Shown one piece after another: positions 23,301-35,448 of a stretch of DNA of 64,000 nt (positions within the stretch are counted from its first letter, which is position 1; each line of letters opens with the position of its first letter). Made by a program: the position numbers and the translations under genes. Origin of the DNA: Petrosia ficiformis. Its lineage: Eukaryota > Porifera > Demospongiae > Haplosclerida > Petrosiidae. The notes beneath the pieces were generated by a model, which had not been told where the DNA came from, ran no database searches, and saw only the letters and a program-made list of their open reading frames with translations. The stretch spans positions 4,752,926 through 4,816,925 of the forward strand of contig OX345651.1 in NCBI GenBank assembly GCA_947044365.1. The letters run 5' to 3'.

Positions 23301-26300
23301 CATTTATTCTTCTTTATCAAATACTGTACTCATTCTTTTCCTATGCAGAGGTAAGGCAATCCCTGTTCAAGTCCTGATATTTCTATCTCCTCTATCTATA
23401 GCTTCTTAAACGCCAGCCTGGAGTATTCGGTCGCAGACATTGGTCATTGTATGGTAAAATATTTTTACGACACTTCAATGAAGTGGATCATGAACTGATA
23501 GAAAGACTGAATAGAGCATATGAACCAGCTGTTAAATATATGGACTTATTTGTACAACCGGTAGCTACCTTAATTGCAAGGTGAATGAATGTTGGTATTT
23601 AATATAATCCCTCAAATATCTAACTTCAGGACTATAAGCCTATAGTCAAGCCTCTATATTATAAGAGTGATGTCCAGTATTGCTATCAAAGACTAAGATC
23701 ACTTTGATACTGATTGAACCCTAACCACAAGGAACCCTAACCCTACCCTAAATGAACCACATAATGATATTCATGAGATTTTGATGGCAATATTGGACAT
23801 AAATACCTTATTTTCAAACAAGGACCCTTTTTCCACAATCTAATTTTGACCAAATGCTTACCTTGAATTATTCACAATTCCGTCATTATGTACAGGAAGT
23901 CAATGAAATTTGGTATCCATGAGGAGCTATTATTAATAATCTCATTTACTGAATTCCATTAACTTCCAGTACAAAATGGCGGAATAATGAACAATTGAAT
24001 GTAAGTGTTTCATCAAAATAACATCAGTGTTTACAGGTGGTTGTCATGGTGATGTATTAATTATTTTGTTTATTGTTTACTGATAGGAACATTGCATTTG
24101 TGGCAAGTGCTCTGTTAGCAGTTTTACTGACATTGACTGTCATCCAGGAAGATCTTCTTACAGCACATAATGTGTTAACATCTCTCACTGTACTGGGTAA
24201 GGACTCAATACATACTAATTAATTAACCATACATCTATCCACTAATTAATTAACTATACTTCTGCCCACTAATTAACTAACTGACCCACCCACTAATTAA
24301 TTAACTGCATACTTTGACTAATTAACTGACCCCACCTATTAATTAACTAACCCTCATTATTACATTATATACCAGTTAATTAACTGGGTGATAGCCTATT
24401 ATAGCCACACTCCTCATAAAATTAAATTAATTTGTACACAGGTATAATTATTACCGTGTGTAGAACCTTCATCCCAGATGAGGTAAGTTAGAGAAAAGGC
24501 ACAAAGGAACACAATGTTGAATATTGAGATCTATTATTAATATACACAGAATCAAGCCAGAAATCCCAGAGAACTAATGACTGAAATACTCACAGAAATA
24601 CACTATATGCCTGATCTCTGGAAAGAGAAACCTCATACTGTAAAGGTACAATCCTTATATCTTAATACATACCCTAATGTGTACATGTACATAACAATGA
24701 TATCCTATTACATACCCTAATGTGTACATGTACATAACAATGATATCCTATTACATACCCTAATGTGTACATGTACATAACAATGATATCCTATTACATA
24801 CCCTAATGTGTACATGTACATAACAATGATATCCTACTACATACCCTAATGTGTACATGTACATAACAATGATATCCTACTACATACCCTAATGTGTACA
24901 TGTACATAACAATGATATCCTACTACATACCCTAATGTGTACGTACATGTACATAACAATGATATCCTACTACATACCCTAATGTGTACGTACATGTACA
25001 TAACAATGATATCCTATTACATACCCTAATGTGTACATGTACATAACAATGATATCCTATTACATACCCTAATGTGTACATGTACATAACAATCATATCC
25101 TACTACATACCCTAATGTGTACGTACATGTACATAACAATGATATCCTATTACATACCCTAATGTGTACATGTACATAATTATAATTAAATTCTATTCAG
25201 GTTAACTCCGAGTTCAGTCAGGTCTTTCAGTTTACTATGATGTACCTGTTTGACGAGTTAGTGAGTCCTATAGTAACACCCTTCATATTATATTTCTCTC
25301 TGAGAGGAAAAGCTAACGATATAATCGACTTCTTCAGAAACTTTACTATTGAAGTCTCAGGTATAACGTACAGTATAAGTCAATATAAAATGTCACCATA
25401 CAGTAACAGTAATTACCTTAGTTCTACTGTCAGTATAGTATTAGTAATTACTGTCTCACTACTGTGGTGTTCAATTGATGAGTATACCAATTACAGTAAA
25501 AACTACTGTTGAACTACTAGTGTGATAATGAAACTACTGAATAATTACTGTACTGTATGGTGACTTTATTGACATGTACTGTACATGTATACATGTAATA
25601 CGTGTGACCACTAAATGGTCAATTTTCAGAACTATGGTATTATAATTATAGATACTAATGTACATACATGTAGTATAATAATTATATTAACTAGGTGTAG
25701 GAGATGTTTGTTCATTTGCTGAAATGAACCCAAAGAAACACGGACATCCTGATGTAAATGAAATCCCAATTACTATTCAATTTCATTAATTATACTTCAT
25801 TCCTTATCAGTGGCAGACTCCTCAAATGACCCATGCTGGGCAATATGAACAAGGAGAGTTTGGCAAAACTGAGCTATCTCTTATCCAGTTTTCAGTAAGT
25901 CATGTGATTATCATGTGACGTTGTATGACCTTTATGATCTTTCATTAGCGCAACAATCCTAATTGGGAACCAGGAGATGATGCTAATATGTTTATCAGCC
26001 AAATGAGAGAATCTGGTAAAGAAATGTGTCTGTCCATCTGTGTTGTGTGTGTCTGTGTGTATATATGTGTCTGTTGTGTGCATGCATTATATATATATAT
26101 ATATATATATATAATATGTATGGATATATTATTCATTGATGTTATTAATTCTACTCTCTCAGTTGAAGAACTACACCAGAACATTCACTCATCTCTAACT
26201 CAATCAAGATCAGTCATTTCCAAAGATGAAACAAAAGACCAGGAGGAAGAGAGTACGCTTCCTCTTACTCTCTCACAACCTTCAAGTCTGGAACACATAC

Positions 26301-26740
26301 CATATCAAACTACACCAGAGGTTACTTCATCTCAGACCACACCTTTTTCGAGTGTTTTGATTGGTTCAATGTCAGCCTCGTTGTGGGTCAGTACATCTCC
26401 AACAGTTGATCCCATTCATGTACATCAGGTAAACTATTTATAGCTATAGATTCATTTATTGGTGTGGTTTATGTTCCAGGTCCATGACATTAATCAAAGA
26501 CTGAAACCCACGTCTCAAGAAGAGTCTCATACCTCTCACCATCCTTCATCACCTACTTCAAGCACATTGGTACTGTATGATCCATACCCTCCTAGTGACT
26601 CATCGCTTAGTTCTAATGAAGTACCATTAGACACAAGATCATCAATGCAAGGGATGGGTGGAGCCACATTAAACAAGCCCCTCTTACCAAAGGAGGGACA
26701 GAGAAATGACGATTCCACACATCATGATGATATGGTGTAG
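20358..26740 (+). CDS. ATG9: Autophagy-related protein 9 (lipid scramblase)
   Basis: Multispanning membrane protein of ATG9 vesicles that scrambles lipids during autophagosome growth. Exon 1 (20358-20469) gives MPTRKTRYTRLETDPETDSDD. Later exons give RWNHIENLDEFFDR, then YQYKIQHGLVTIVLSDVFELAQFAFVSLF, LMFLIVYHRMLRFKNYLIAMVNKG-like core, HFNEVDHELIERLNRAYEPAVKYMDLF, NPRELMTEILTEIHYMPDLW, and FDELVSPIVTPFILYFSLRGKANDIIDFFRNFT followed by GVGDVCSFAEMNPKKHGHPDW and KTELSLIQF. These correspond block by block to metazoan ATG9. The C-terminal cytosolic tail is Ser/Thr-rich. Introns contain a CT tract, a CTATCCTTCCTTTGATTCAT repeat and a 43-bp minisatellite. The 3' end converges on FAM172A, with 172 bp between the stops. 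Confidence 0.95.
20950..21350 (+). repeat. Pyrimidine-rich minisatellite in ATG9 intron
   Basis: CTCTCCCTCCC / CATCCCTCCCATTCCTCT units over 400 bp. The opposite strand is almost pure purine, which makes long spurious open frames. Confidence 0.85.
22430..22800 (+). repeat. TTGATTCATCTATCTATCCTTCC tandem repeat in ATG9 intron
   Basis: Tandem units of about 23 bp (ATTCATCTATCTATCCTTCC plus TTTG), best preserved at 22640-22735. Reading frames across it are low-complexity only. Confidence 0.85.
24655..25185 (+). repeat. 43-bp minisatellite in ATG9 intron (about 12 copies)
   Basis: Nearly identical head-to-tail copies contain ATGATATCCTATTACATACC followed by CTAATGTGTACATGTACATA. Some units have a 4-bp insertion (GTACGTACATGTAC) giving 47 bp. 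Copies differ mainly at TATTAC/TACTAC. The array ends 15 bp before the exon beginning GTTAACTCCGAG. Confidence 0.95.
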
Positions 26741-26912
26741 TTTAGTTACATAACACTGTATAATGAGATAAGCAGCATTATTTTTTCGCCGGAAATTTGG
26801 GTTATGACTAATTTTTTAAAGCGATAGTTCTCTTTAACCAATGTCATTATCATAAACATTTATATGCAATTATTATATTATTTGTACTCATTATAATAAC
26901 TAATACTCAACA

Positions 26913-29900
26913 TTATTTTTTGTCCAAGGAAAAATATTTAAAAATTGAGTCAAAAGCATACCAAGATGTCTCTTCATGTTTTTGAGTTCCTAAAATGTAT
27001 TTAAAATTTATTAAGAGATAGTTAATAATACTTACCTGCTGAAACTTTATCTACATCTCCTCGTTTTGACTTCTGGGGTTCATTCAATGGATCTGTACAA
27101 CTGATCCAGTTCAAAGCATGCTGGAGATTAAAACAATATGTTAAGATCACTTCATTGGCTAGCCTCATCCCCAGGCCATAGTGAAATATTTTAATGTGTG
27201 GCCGGGTCTGAGAATGAGACTAGTCAGGCCTGTTTATATGCATCTTAAGCTTGTGTGGTTGGATTTCCTACAGCTAGTAAGTGCTCAGTATGATTAATAT
27301 TAAGACCATTATGGTGGCAATAGCATCATTATTGCTAACTGTAACAGATTGTCAGTATAGGATAAGGAATTTAAAATACCTCTACTATACCCACCCACCC
27401 ACCCTGACCATTTATGCTTTTCATCGCATCTGATATTTAAAAACACTTTCTCAAGTTAAGTGATTGACACTGCACTGAACTATCAATGGCAGCAGTACCA
27501 TGCAGAAAGCAGAATACAGAATTGTAGAGAAAGAGGTTTGCTCAACAATGAAGTGACATATTTTAATATGGTCATAGAATGGGCTATATGGCTATCTATT
27601 ATTATAGTCTTATAGTTTTATAGTCTTATTAGGTGATGTTGTTTAACTTACTGTAGTTAACCATCTCTTTGCAGTTGCTGGAACTTTGTGGAGATCTAGG
27701 TCATGTACCGAATCTGTGAATGCTATTTTATTCACTCTTTTACGAAAATCTTCAAAATAGGCTTTCATCTGCAAAAGACAGTAGTAATACTAAAAACTTG
27801 ATGCACAAATGCATACCAATTCAACAGTAACTACTCCACCATAGCTGTGGGCAATGATATCAATTCGTCTTGCTTGTGCAGTGGTGATGAAATGTTTCCA
27901 TACATATTGAGCATGTTGCTCAGGAGATGAGCTTCCCTATGTGGGAGAAGGAGTGAATCATATGTAATGTGTGATGCATCTATAACTGTGTGAGTGCACT
28001 ACAGTGCAGTGCAGTGTTTCCTTTATAGAATCCGAGTTTAGTAACTCCGTATATCTACCCCGTATATCTTCAAGCAACGTGAGAGAACTTGGTATAGCAG
28101 TTATAATTAGGACTGCTAAAGCTTCTCTTCCAAGAATCAGCTGTGTTATTGTGTGTGGATTATCTCTAATAAAGCTGTTCTTCACTTTTCCGTTCGTTTT
28201 CTTCATGATTGTTGCCTAAGCTGAGTCTACAGCTTTAAAAATCTTGGGTAAACTGTCTGTGAAAATGGCCGATGCTAGTCCTAATAGTGCAAAAGATTTA
28301 GAAATTGTAGAAATAGTTGAAGATAGCACTAAAGATTTAGAAATTGTAGAAGATGGTAGAGAAACTGGTAATGAGGGAGAGAAAAGTAACGGGGACGGCA
28401 GGGATGGGGAGGAGGGGATAGTTAGAAAAGATCGTGAGGAAGATGAAACCACCGATTGTGATGGTGAGGACGGGGTAGTCAAAAAAAATCCTGAGGAAGA
28501 TGAAACTATAGAGAATCATGGTGAGGAAACGGAGGCTTCCAAGAGTGATAAAGGTTCTGAAAAAGGTGCTAATGACGATGAAAGTCTTAAAGTCTGTACA
28601 AGTGCAAAAGACACCAGATCTATTAGATCTAGAGTGTTTGTTGGTCATTTAAATACGAATAATGCTACTCGACATGACCTGGAACGTTTATTTAGCTCAT
28701 GTGGTAAAATAGAGGCGATATCGATGTTACATGGCTATGGTTTTGTCCAGTTCGATAATGAAGAAAGTGCTCGCAAAGCTATTGAAGATGTGCATGGAAC
28801 TCCATTTATGGGAATGAAATTAGGTACAATACATTGGTGTTATACTTGTATATGTGGACAGGGAGGGATGCTAGGGGATGGGTCCTTCCATAGATGTGAA
28901 AATGCTGATTGTACAATAAATTTGATTGTCTGTTCACATTCACGATGACCTCAAATTAGGATGTGATGAGTCAATATTACATGATTATACTGTAACTCTA
29001 TAATGAAGCATGAATTCATAATTGTATATTAAATGGTGAAGTTAAAAAGATAGTTAGTTATTCCAAACTAAAGCTATGAAGTCATTGTGAATGTGAACGA
29101 AATGAGAGATTGATTTCTATAAATATTAGTCTACTTGGTGTTTCCACCTGCATGGCTGGTCCCATTTCCCTTGAATATCGTACTAATTAATATCATAGTA
29201 CACTGTTGTATTCATTTCACATATAGTTGTTGACAAACCAGCTGCTTGGAAAAAGCTAGATGGAGGTAAGTACATAACTATACCATAGCTAATGTATATA
29301 CGACATACTTATCATACAGAGAACCCAAGAGATCCCAAACCATGGCCGAAAGACTCTAAAAAACCTTACATTCCAGATCATGACGATGATGATTATTATC
29401 GCGAACGAAGAAGAGGACGAAGACGAGAACCTGATTACGATTATGATTATGACTATTATGGGGATCTACCCTCAAGATATCGTGATCCATATTACGAGAG
29501 ATACCTAGAGATGAGGTACATGGAGGAACGTCTTGCTGAGCGATATCGTTATGACAGATATTATGAACGATATGCTCCACCTCCCAGTCGATATGCAGAC
29601 TACTACAGAAGTTCAGATCGATATGATTACATGCCACCATCTAGAGGATATGACCGTCCAAGAGATGATGACTATGAAAGAGAACGAAGACCTTTTGATA
29701 GCTATGGCTACCGATAGTTCGATGAGCTTTGGAGCTAATGATTGTATTGATTTAAAAAACGTAGTTTTTATGTTTCATTGCTTTTCTTTGCTTAAATACG
29801 TACATAGCTTACTCTTTTGTGTGTATGTGCATCTGAGCATGAACTGGACTCTTCCTTTTCAGTTACCATGTATTATGCTGTTGTTGTTTCATCATTCATA

Positions 29901-31935
29901 ATAGATCATAAAATAGTTTCTTCCACTAAGCAAAGCTATAGCCTTTTCTTATAGTTGAAACATAGTCTCATTTCCATTCCTCACGGTATGGAAATGAGTT
30001 AATACACTTACTCTTATCTTGCATTTCTTTTTCTCTATTACTTGAGTGTTTCTATTTGTGTTTAATATCACTACACCATATCCTTCCTATAGTTAATAAT
30101 TAATCCACTAGTAAATATAAAGACAAGCTGATTTACACTGATAGATGTTCTGATGAAAGGTAGTTGTGTCCCACTATCCAGACAATCATTCATTATTAAC
30201 CTAAAGAAACAATAGACCCAGCAATGATGTATTTAGACCTATGATCTAAAATTGGTGTAATAATTACATACATGTATTTATGCACTTTGAGACATGTATG
30301 TTTTGCATGTCTTGTTATTCTGCAGTACCTACTTAAATTACATGAATAATATAGGACCTGCAGTACTGCTATTTACAGTACTGCATATCTTAAAAGTACA
30401 TTGATTGATATTGCAGTAATGATATGGTACTTGAGTAATACAAATTTCGAAATTATACCTGGCAACATCTGTAATGTAAGGAGTGCATGAACCTAGCCAA
30501 GTGTTTAATTAGTTAATGTTTCTGAAGGTTTGAATGTTTAATGTACTTGTGTTGCTGTACTAGATGACAACTAACCTTCTTGACCACTGTCCAGCTCTAA
30601 CCACCCCACTGCCATGAATAATGATCATCAGTTTATCACTGTTTGTAAAAGCATCTTCACTCGCAAAGAAAAATGAGCCTGCTTCATTCTGCTTCTTATC
30701 AATCTAGAATAATTATACACACACACACATAGATGATTGTTGTCTGCTGTGTCTTGCTTACAGGCAATTCAATCTTTTTCAAATTGACTTCACTCTCCAG
30801 CAGCTTATACACCTCCTCAGTAATAAGCTGTCATATTGTAATTACATTGCTAACACATATGAAACTATGATCTATTGAATGTACATACCTCTCCTAATGC
30901 TTCATAATGTTTTTGGTTGTAATCTTTATCTCCTTTACGAACTTCAAATACAAATCTTTCATTTGTCTTTATGTTTCTCATCTCACCATCTAATCCAATC
31001 AAACATTTTAATGTTATATACAGTGATACTAAAAGTATCCAGATACAGTCCTAGCAATAGGACTAAGGTTTCTTTTATGGAGTCCCATATATTCTTATCT
31101 AGAGCAAGTGGCTAATGAATCTGCTCATCATAAATGAAAAACATTGGGTTGGTTTGGTTGAGTTGAGTTCTGAACCCTACCATGGGGACAATAAACATTA
31201 ATCCTAGCATCAAAGATCATTTTTAATACACCCACTCAACATTATACAATGCCATGAGTAGACTGATAATGATATCAGTGAAAGGAGGAAGAAAATTTTA
31301 AATGATTGTCTATGAAAACATTTAGAGTGCACACAATAGTCTCAACCTGTTACTAATTATTTAATTTGATAGTGTGGATTCAATCCTTGAAAACAGTGTG
31401 CCTCAATAATTTCCCTCCATACATTATCATCGTATATGTAGATTACCAATGAATGAGTATCCAAACCCCTCAATTGTTGAAGGAAAATTTACGGGTTCCT
31501 TCTCTGTCAAGTGCTTAGATTTTGTGGCTCCTGTTTTTTCAGTGGAATCGATAATAATTATGCTGTGTTTTTCATCATCACATGATGATGTATCATGTGA
31601 TGAATCAGGTGGTTTCTTTCCCTCCCCTACATCCTCTTGTGACATAGCCTTGGAAAGAAGAGGTTTCTCTTTTACTTCCACTTCCATGTCAACAGGTTGC
31701 GACTCCATCTCTACTGTATTCTGAGAATCCGAACACGTCTGTGAATCTGTAAGCAGAAAATTGAACATTACAAGTCCTCCTGCTAATTACGTTACTATAA
31801 TTATAAATAAAAAGCACCTTCTTTTTCGTCCATTTCGGAATGATATTTACAAACCTCTGATTTTACTAATGAAGAAATAAAGATGAATATTACTAGTGCT
31901 GTTATTAATGAGTGGATCCACCCACGTTCATCCAT
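26913..31935 (-). CDS. FAM172A: FAM172A/ARB2A-like protein
   Basis: ARB2-family alpha/beta-hydrolase-like protein; the vertebrate FAM172A is reported to link AGO2 and chromatin or splicing. Exons (minus): 31818-31935, 31447-31746, 30889-30989, 30762-30827, 30576-30703, 30137-30200, 28003-28140, 27817-27936, 27652-27768, 27036-27120 and 26913-26989. Matching blocks: IKTNERFVFEV, LIIIHGSGVVRAGQWSRR-type loop (MIIIHGSGVVRAGQWSRR), LIMNDCLDSGTQLPFI, SPEQHAQYVWKHFI, the nucleophile elbow IIAHSYGGVV, FTDSVHDLDLH and the C-terminal GTQKHEETSWYAF. Exon 1 encodes a hydrophobic start (IHSLITALVIFIFISSLV), a likely signal peptide or anchor, followed by an acidic Ser-rich segment less typical of the family. 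The 28003-28140 exon is the weakest match and was picked by phase and position. An RRM gene is nested in one intron. Confidence 0.88.
27163..27235. repeat. Foldback repeat in FAM172A intron
   Basis: GGCTAGCCTCATCCCCAGGCC is followed by an imperfect inverted partner, GGCCGGGTCTGAGAATGAGACTAGTCAGGCC. A related hairpin (GTCTCATCCCCAGACTCC / GGAGTCTGGGGACGAGAC) is at 52873-52955. Confidence 0.6.
28265..29717 (+). CDS. RRM RNA-binding protein, hnRNP C/RALY-like, nested in FAM172A
   Basis: Nuclear RNA-binding protein by homology. Exons: 28265-28823, 29227-29265 and 29320-29717. ATG 28265 (MADASPNSAKDLE) is the first in-frame ATG. About 120 acidic, Lys/Glu-rich residues precede a single RRM. RNP2 is VFVGHL, followed by NTNNATRHDLERLFSSCGKIEAI, with RNP1 YGFVQFDN and ESARKAIEDVHG. 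The RVFVGxLNT plus KIxxIxxxxGYGFVQ layout is that of hnRNP C/RALY proteins. The C-terminus is Arg/Tyr/Asp-rich (YYRERRRGRRRE, many RYRD/YDRYYERY units, ending RPFDSYGYR), a low-complexity tail typical of phase-separating RNA-binding proteins. The CDS lies wholly in the 28141-30136 intron of the minus-strand FAM172A gene, and its 5' region abuts a FAM172A exon. The exact orthologue is not assigned. Confidence 0.85.
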
Positions 31936-32112
31936 ACAAAGTCTTCAGAGATTAGCTCCACCTTCTTCTTAAATATTCGACCTCTTCCTCTGTTCGGTTC
32001 CATTTAAAGAAGAAGAGGGTGAGCTAATGTCTAACTTGCGTCGTCCGATTTAATCGAAAGATGGTATATAATAATTTGGCATGCGAGTATTCCAAGACTG
32101 AAGAAGCTGATC
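31936..32112. promoter_or_regulatory. Bidirectional promoter FAM172A / SMPD copy 1 with inverted repeat
   Basis: The two ATGs are 177 bp apart. Arms 31951-31974 (ATTAGCTCCACCTTCTTCTT...) and 32002-32028 (its near-perfect reverse complement, AAAGAAGAAGAGGGTGAGCTAAT) form a symmetric element that could serve both directions. On the + side GGTATATAATAATTTGGCAT (32064-32083) looks like a TATA-type core about 30-50 bp before the ATG. In the copy-2 promoter only one arm and a degraded TATA (GCATAATAAT) remain. Confidence 0.6.
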
Positions 32113-34921
32113 ATGGAGTTGAGGCGCTGTTTCCAAGGACTGCTCACCACTTTTATAATTGCTCTATTTTTATGTGTGGACTCAGGTGTATTCGGCGCTC
32201 CACTTACGCACCAAGTTAAGCTTGATCCACTATCATCTCCAATATTCCATTCTCAGGATGGACTTCAGTTACCAAAGATACACATTTTCTGTGATACTTG
32301 TAACTGGATTGTTGAACGTATTCAAAGCTTGATGCAGAAAAATGCATCAAAAAATACGATTGCAAAAGTACTAGAAGAGATATGTGACATATTCAATATC
32401 GAAGACCACTATGTTTGTGATGCTATTGTGGCAGAATTCGAAGTATGTTGCAGTTTTCTGTTAGCATAAAATCATTTTTATTCTCTCTATAGGATGAAGT
32501 TCTCTACATCTTTGCTCATAGTGCTCTGCAGCCTAGTGAGGTTTGTGGAGCAGTTTTAGGTTCTAACTGTGGCAAGAAATACAATCCCTTTAACCAAAAG
32601 TGGAGGATACCTATACCCGGAAATAAGCCCCCTGTAAAACATATAGTACAACCTAAGGTAAGACTTGCCTTGGTTGTGTCTGGTTATGCGAGACTAGTGA
32701 GAGCACTGGTTGCTAAACCAATGGTCCATTGGACTACCATACCATCAGAATTATAACACTTTGACCTACTACCACAATTATTTTTCATACCCCATGCACA
32801 TCACTATCCTTATACATTATAGTCTGGTTCTCCTGTCAATCGGATTCTCCAGTTATCTGATATACATTGGGATGCTCAGTATACACCTGGACTCATAAAA
32901 GAGTGTGGTGAACCACTATGTTGTAGACCACCAAATAAGAAAGGTATATAGAAATAATATATGTCAACATATCATTAGCCTCTGGTCAATTGTGTTTTTT
33001 TTTTTTGGCATATTTCAATCCATCTATCTCTATCCATGCATCCATCCATCCATCCATTTATCGTTCACCCATATATTCATTCACATATCCACTAGTTTCT
33101 CAAACTAGTTGTATGTTAACAATATTTGACTTACTAAAAGGGGTGATAGCAACACTTGGTTGAATGGACAGAAGAATAGACTATAATTATAACTAAAAGT
33201 GGTCATTATCATACTACCATCTTTATCTCAGCTGTTTATCTCTTCTGGTGCAATTTTTTTATTTCTCTTACTTTCCATCATACCATATCCAGCTACTAAT
33301 CCTGAAGATGGTGCAGGTATTTGGGGTGAATTGCATTGTGATACTCCTTATAGAACAGTTATTAACCTCATGAAACACCTTAATGAAATATCAGACCAGG
33401 TATGGACTTCATGTAAATGCCTACAATACTTGATGATATTAAACACAGTTTGATTGGGTATATGTTACTGGTGATCTACCTGCTCATAATGACTGGTCAC
33501 AAACAAGAGATGACCAGATTGAAGTACTGGTTAACATGACAACAGTAATCAAGACATACCTACCAGGAAAAGAGATTTATTTTTCAATAGGAAATCATGA
33601 AAGTGCACCAGTTAATAGGTAAGACTGAATCGTCCTTTAATTTATAGATAATATTAATTACCTCTCTCTCTCTCTCTCTTTCAGTTTTCCTCCACCATTT
33701 ATAACTGGTAAAGAATCTATATCATGGTTACTGGATAAAAGTGCCGAAGTGTGGGGGGAGTGGCTAACTGATGATGCTATAAAGACTCTTAAGAAGTAAT
33801 TAAACATGTACTAATGAATATTTATTACCAGTTGCTCTGTTTAGAGGTGGATATTACTCTGTTAATGTAAAACCTGATCTGAGAGTAATCTCATTACAAA
33901 GTAACTTTTGCTATAAATTAAACTGGTTAGTTGATTTGTCTGTGTCTGTTGTCTGTTTGTCAGTCTGTCTTCACGATTATTCTCTTCTTTAGGTGGTTGT
34001 TAATTAACAGTACTGATCCTGGTGACATGTTGAAGTGGCTTATTGATGAACTGTTGGATGCAGAGAAAAAGGAAGAGAAAGTTCACATCATTGGTCATGT
34101 ACCACCTGGTTCTGGAGACTGTTTGGATACATGGAGCAAAATGTATCATGACATTTTATGGAGGTTACTACTAATATATGCATGCCCTTCATACATCACA
34201 TATAACTTGTTTCTCATACAGGTTTGAAAGTACAATTGTTGGACAGTTTTTCGGACATAAACACAGTGATAGTTTCAAAGTGTTCTACGCTGATGAAGAC
34301 ACCAATTCAGAAAGACCTATTGGGTAATTTATCTAATCCTGCTGTAATCAAAGTTATATTTTCTCCTCTCAGTGTTATCTACCTATCTCCAAGTGTTACT
34401 CCTTATGGTGGATCCGGAATGAACCTAGGTTATCGTATGTATGATATTGATGGTACTTATAAGGAATCAACCCGTATTACATTGGACCATTCAACATATA
34501 TTCTTAATATCACTGATGCTAACTTAACAAATAAACCAAAATGGACGTTGGAATATTCAGCTAAGGTTGGTACTACTTGTACAACAGTGACAACATCAGA
34601 ACTATCTCTTACTTTAGGAAGCTTATAATATGACATCACTATTACCTGTGGAATGGGCCAATTTGGTTGAAAAATTCATCAAAGAGGACAGCTTGTTTCA
34701 GAAATATTATCAGTGAGTACCATATGTATATCTACTCTGATTTATATCTCTCCCCTTTGCTGTGTAGTTATCACTTCAAAAATATCTCTCCCAATGACCA
34801 GTGTACTAAAGGTTGCAAATGTGGTACTTTGAATGATCTTACTTTCAACAAAACTATCGACTGTCAACAGGCAACACAAGAAGAGATATTTGCTTATATG
34901 TCAACTCAACACAACTGTTGA
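32113..34921 (+). CDS. SMPD1: Acid sphingomyelinase-like phosphodiesterase, copy 1
   Basis: Secreted or lysosomal zinc metallophosphoesterase hydrolysing sphingomyelin to ceramide and phosphocholine. Exon 1 (32113-32442) gives a signal peptide ([19 protein letters not shown]) and a saposin-B domain ([16 protein letters not shown] ... EEICDIF ... YVCDAIV). Later exons hold every metal/catalytic motif: LSDIHWD (32839 on), [25 protein letters not shown] and [16 protein letters not shown] and the Cys-rich C-terminal [18 protein letters not shown] are present, as in SMPD1. An exon ends at EYSAK with donor GTTGGT, and the next starts at [10 protein letters not shown]. An intron before [12 protein letters not shown] carries CATC and TTTTAG-type repeats also present in copy 3. 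About 12 exons, N-glycosylation sites (e.g. NAS, NIT). It lies head to head with FAM172A. Confidence 0.93.
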
Positions 34922-35145
34922 TGTCGGAAGTGTTATCAATACACTAATCAATAATTGTTATTTATGCTATATACTCTGAAGGCTTTGTCCATAATCATTG
35001 TCAGTTTGTGAACAAAAGCTATGTTAGTATGCGTCATTGTATGTATGTATGTATGTATGTATGTGCATGATGTTTGATATCAATTGTTTTCTATTTATTA
35101 TTGTTAGGTTTAATTAATGATAATATGGAATAGTATTAGTCATCA

Positions 35146-35345
35146 CATGATGTATCGTGATGAATCTGGCGGTTTCTCTACCCTACATCCATACTTTCGG
35201 AAGAGGTTTCTATTTAATTCCCTCTTCTTTGTCAACAGGTTGCAACTCCATCTCTACTGTATTCTGAGAGTCCGAACATGTCTGTGAATCTGTAAACACA
35301 AGATTGAACTTTACAATTGATCCACCCACGTTCATCTTAGCTAGC
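35146..35345 (-). pseudogene. Truncated copy of FAM172A exons 1-2
   Basis: On the minus strand this matches FAM172A exon 2 and its boundary (31570-31770): ACATGATGTATCGTGATGAATC, TGTCAACAGGTTGCAACTCC and CTCTACTGTATTCTGAGAGT align almost base for base, followed by a fused scrap of exon 1 (GATCCACCCACGTTCATC). Deletions remove much of exon 2 (e.g. the segment after CCTACATCC), the first intron and the ATG. It marks the left end of the segmental duplication that made sphingomyelinase copy 2. Confidence 0.85.
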
Positions 35346-35448
35346 TAGCTGTACACTGTCCAGAGAGTAGCTCCACCCTCTTCTTAAAATCGAACGATGT
35401 TGCATAATAATTTGGCATGTTAGTATCACAAGACTATAGAAGCTGATC

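Noticed and set aside
24655..25185. Regular direct repeats resembling a CRISPR array
   Set aside because: Units are contiguous 43-bp tandem copies with no unique spacers, and the locus is an intron of a eukaryotic gene.
28244..28264. Upstream start for the RRM gene (seven extra residues)
   Set aside because: That start would be a TTG; the first in-frame ATG is at 28265.
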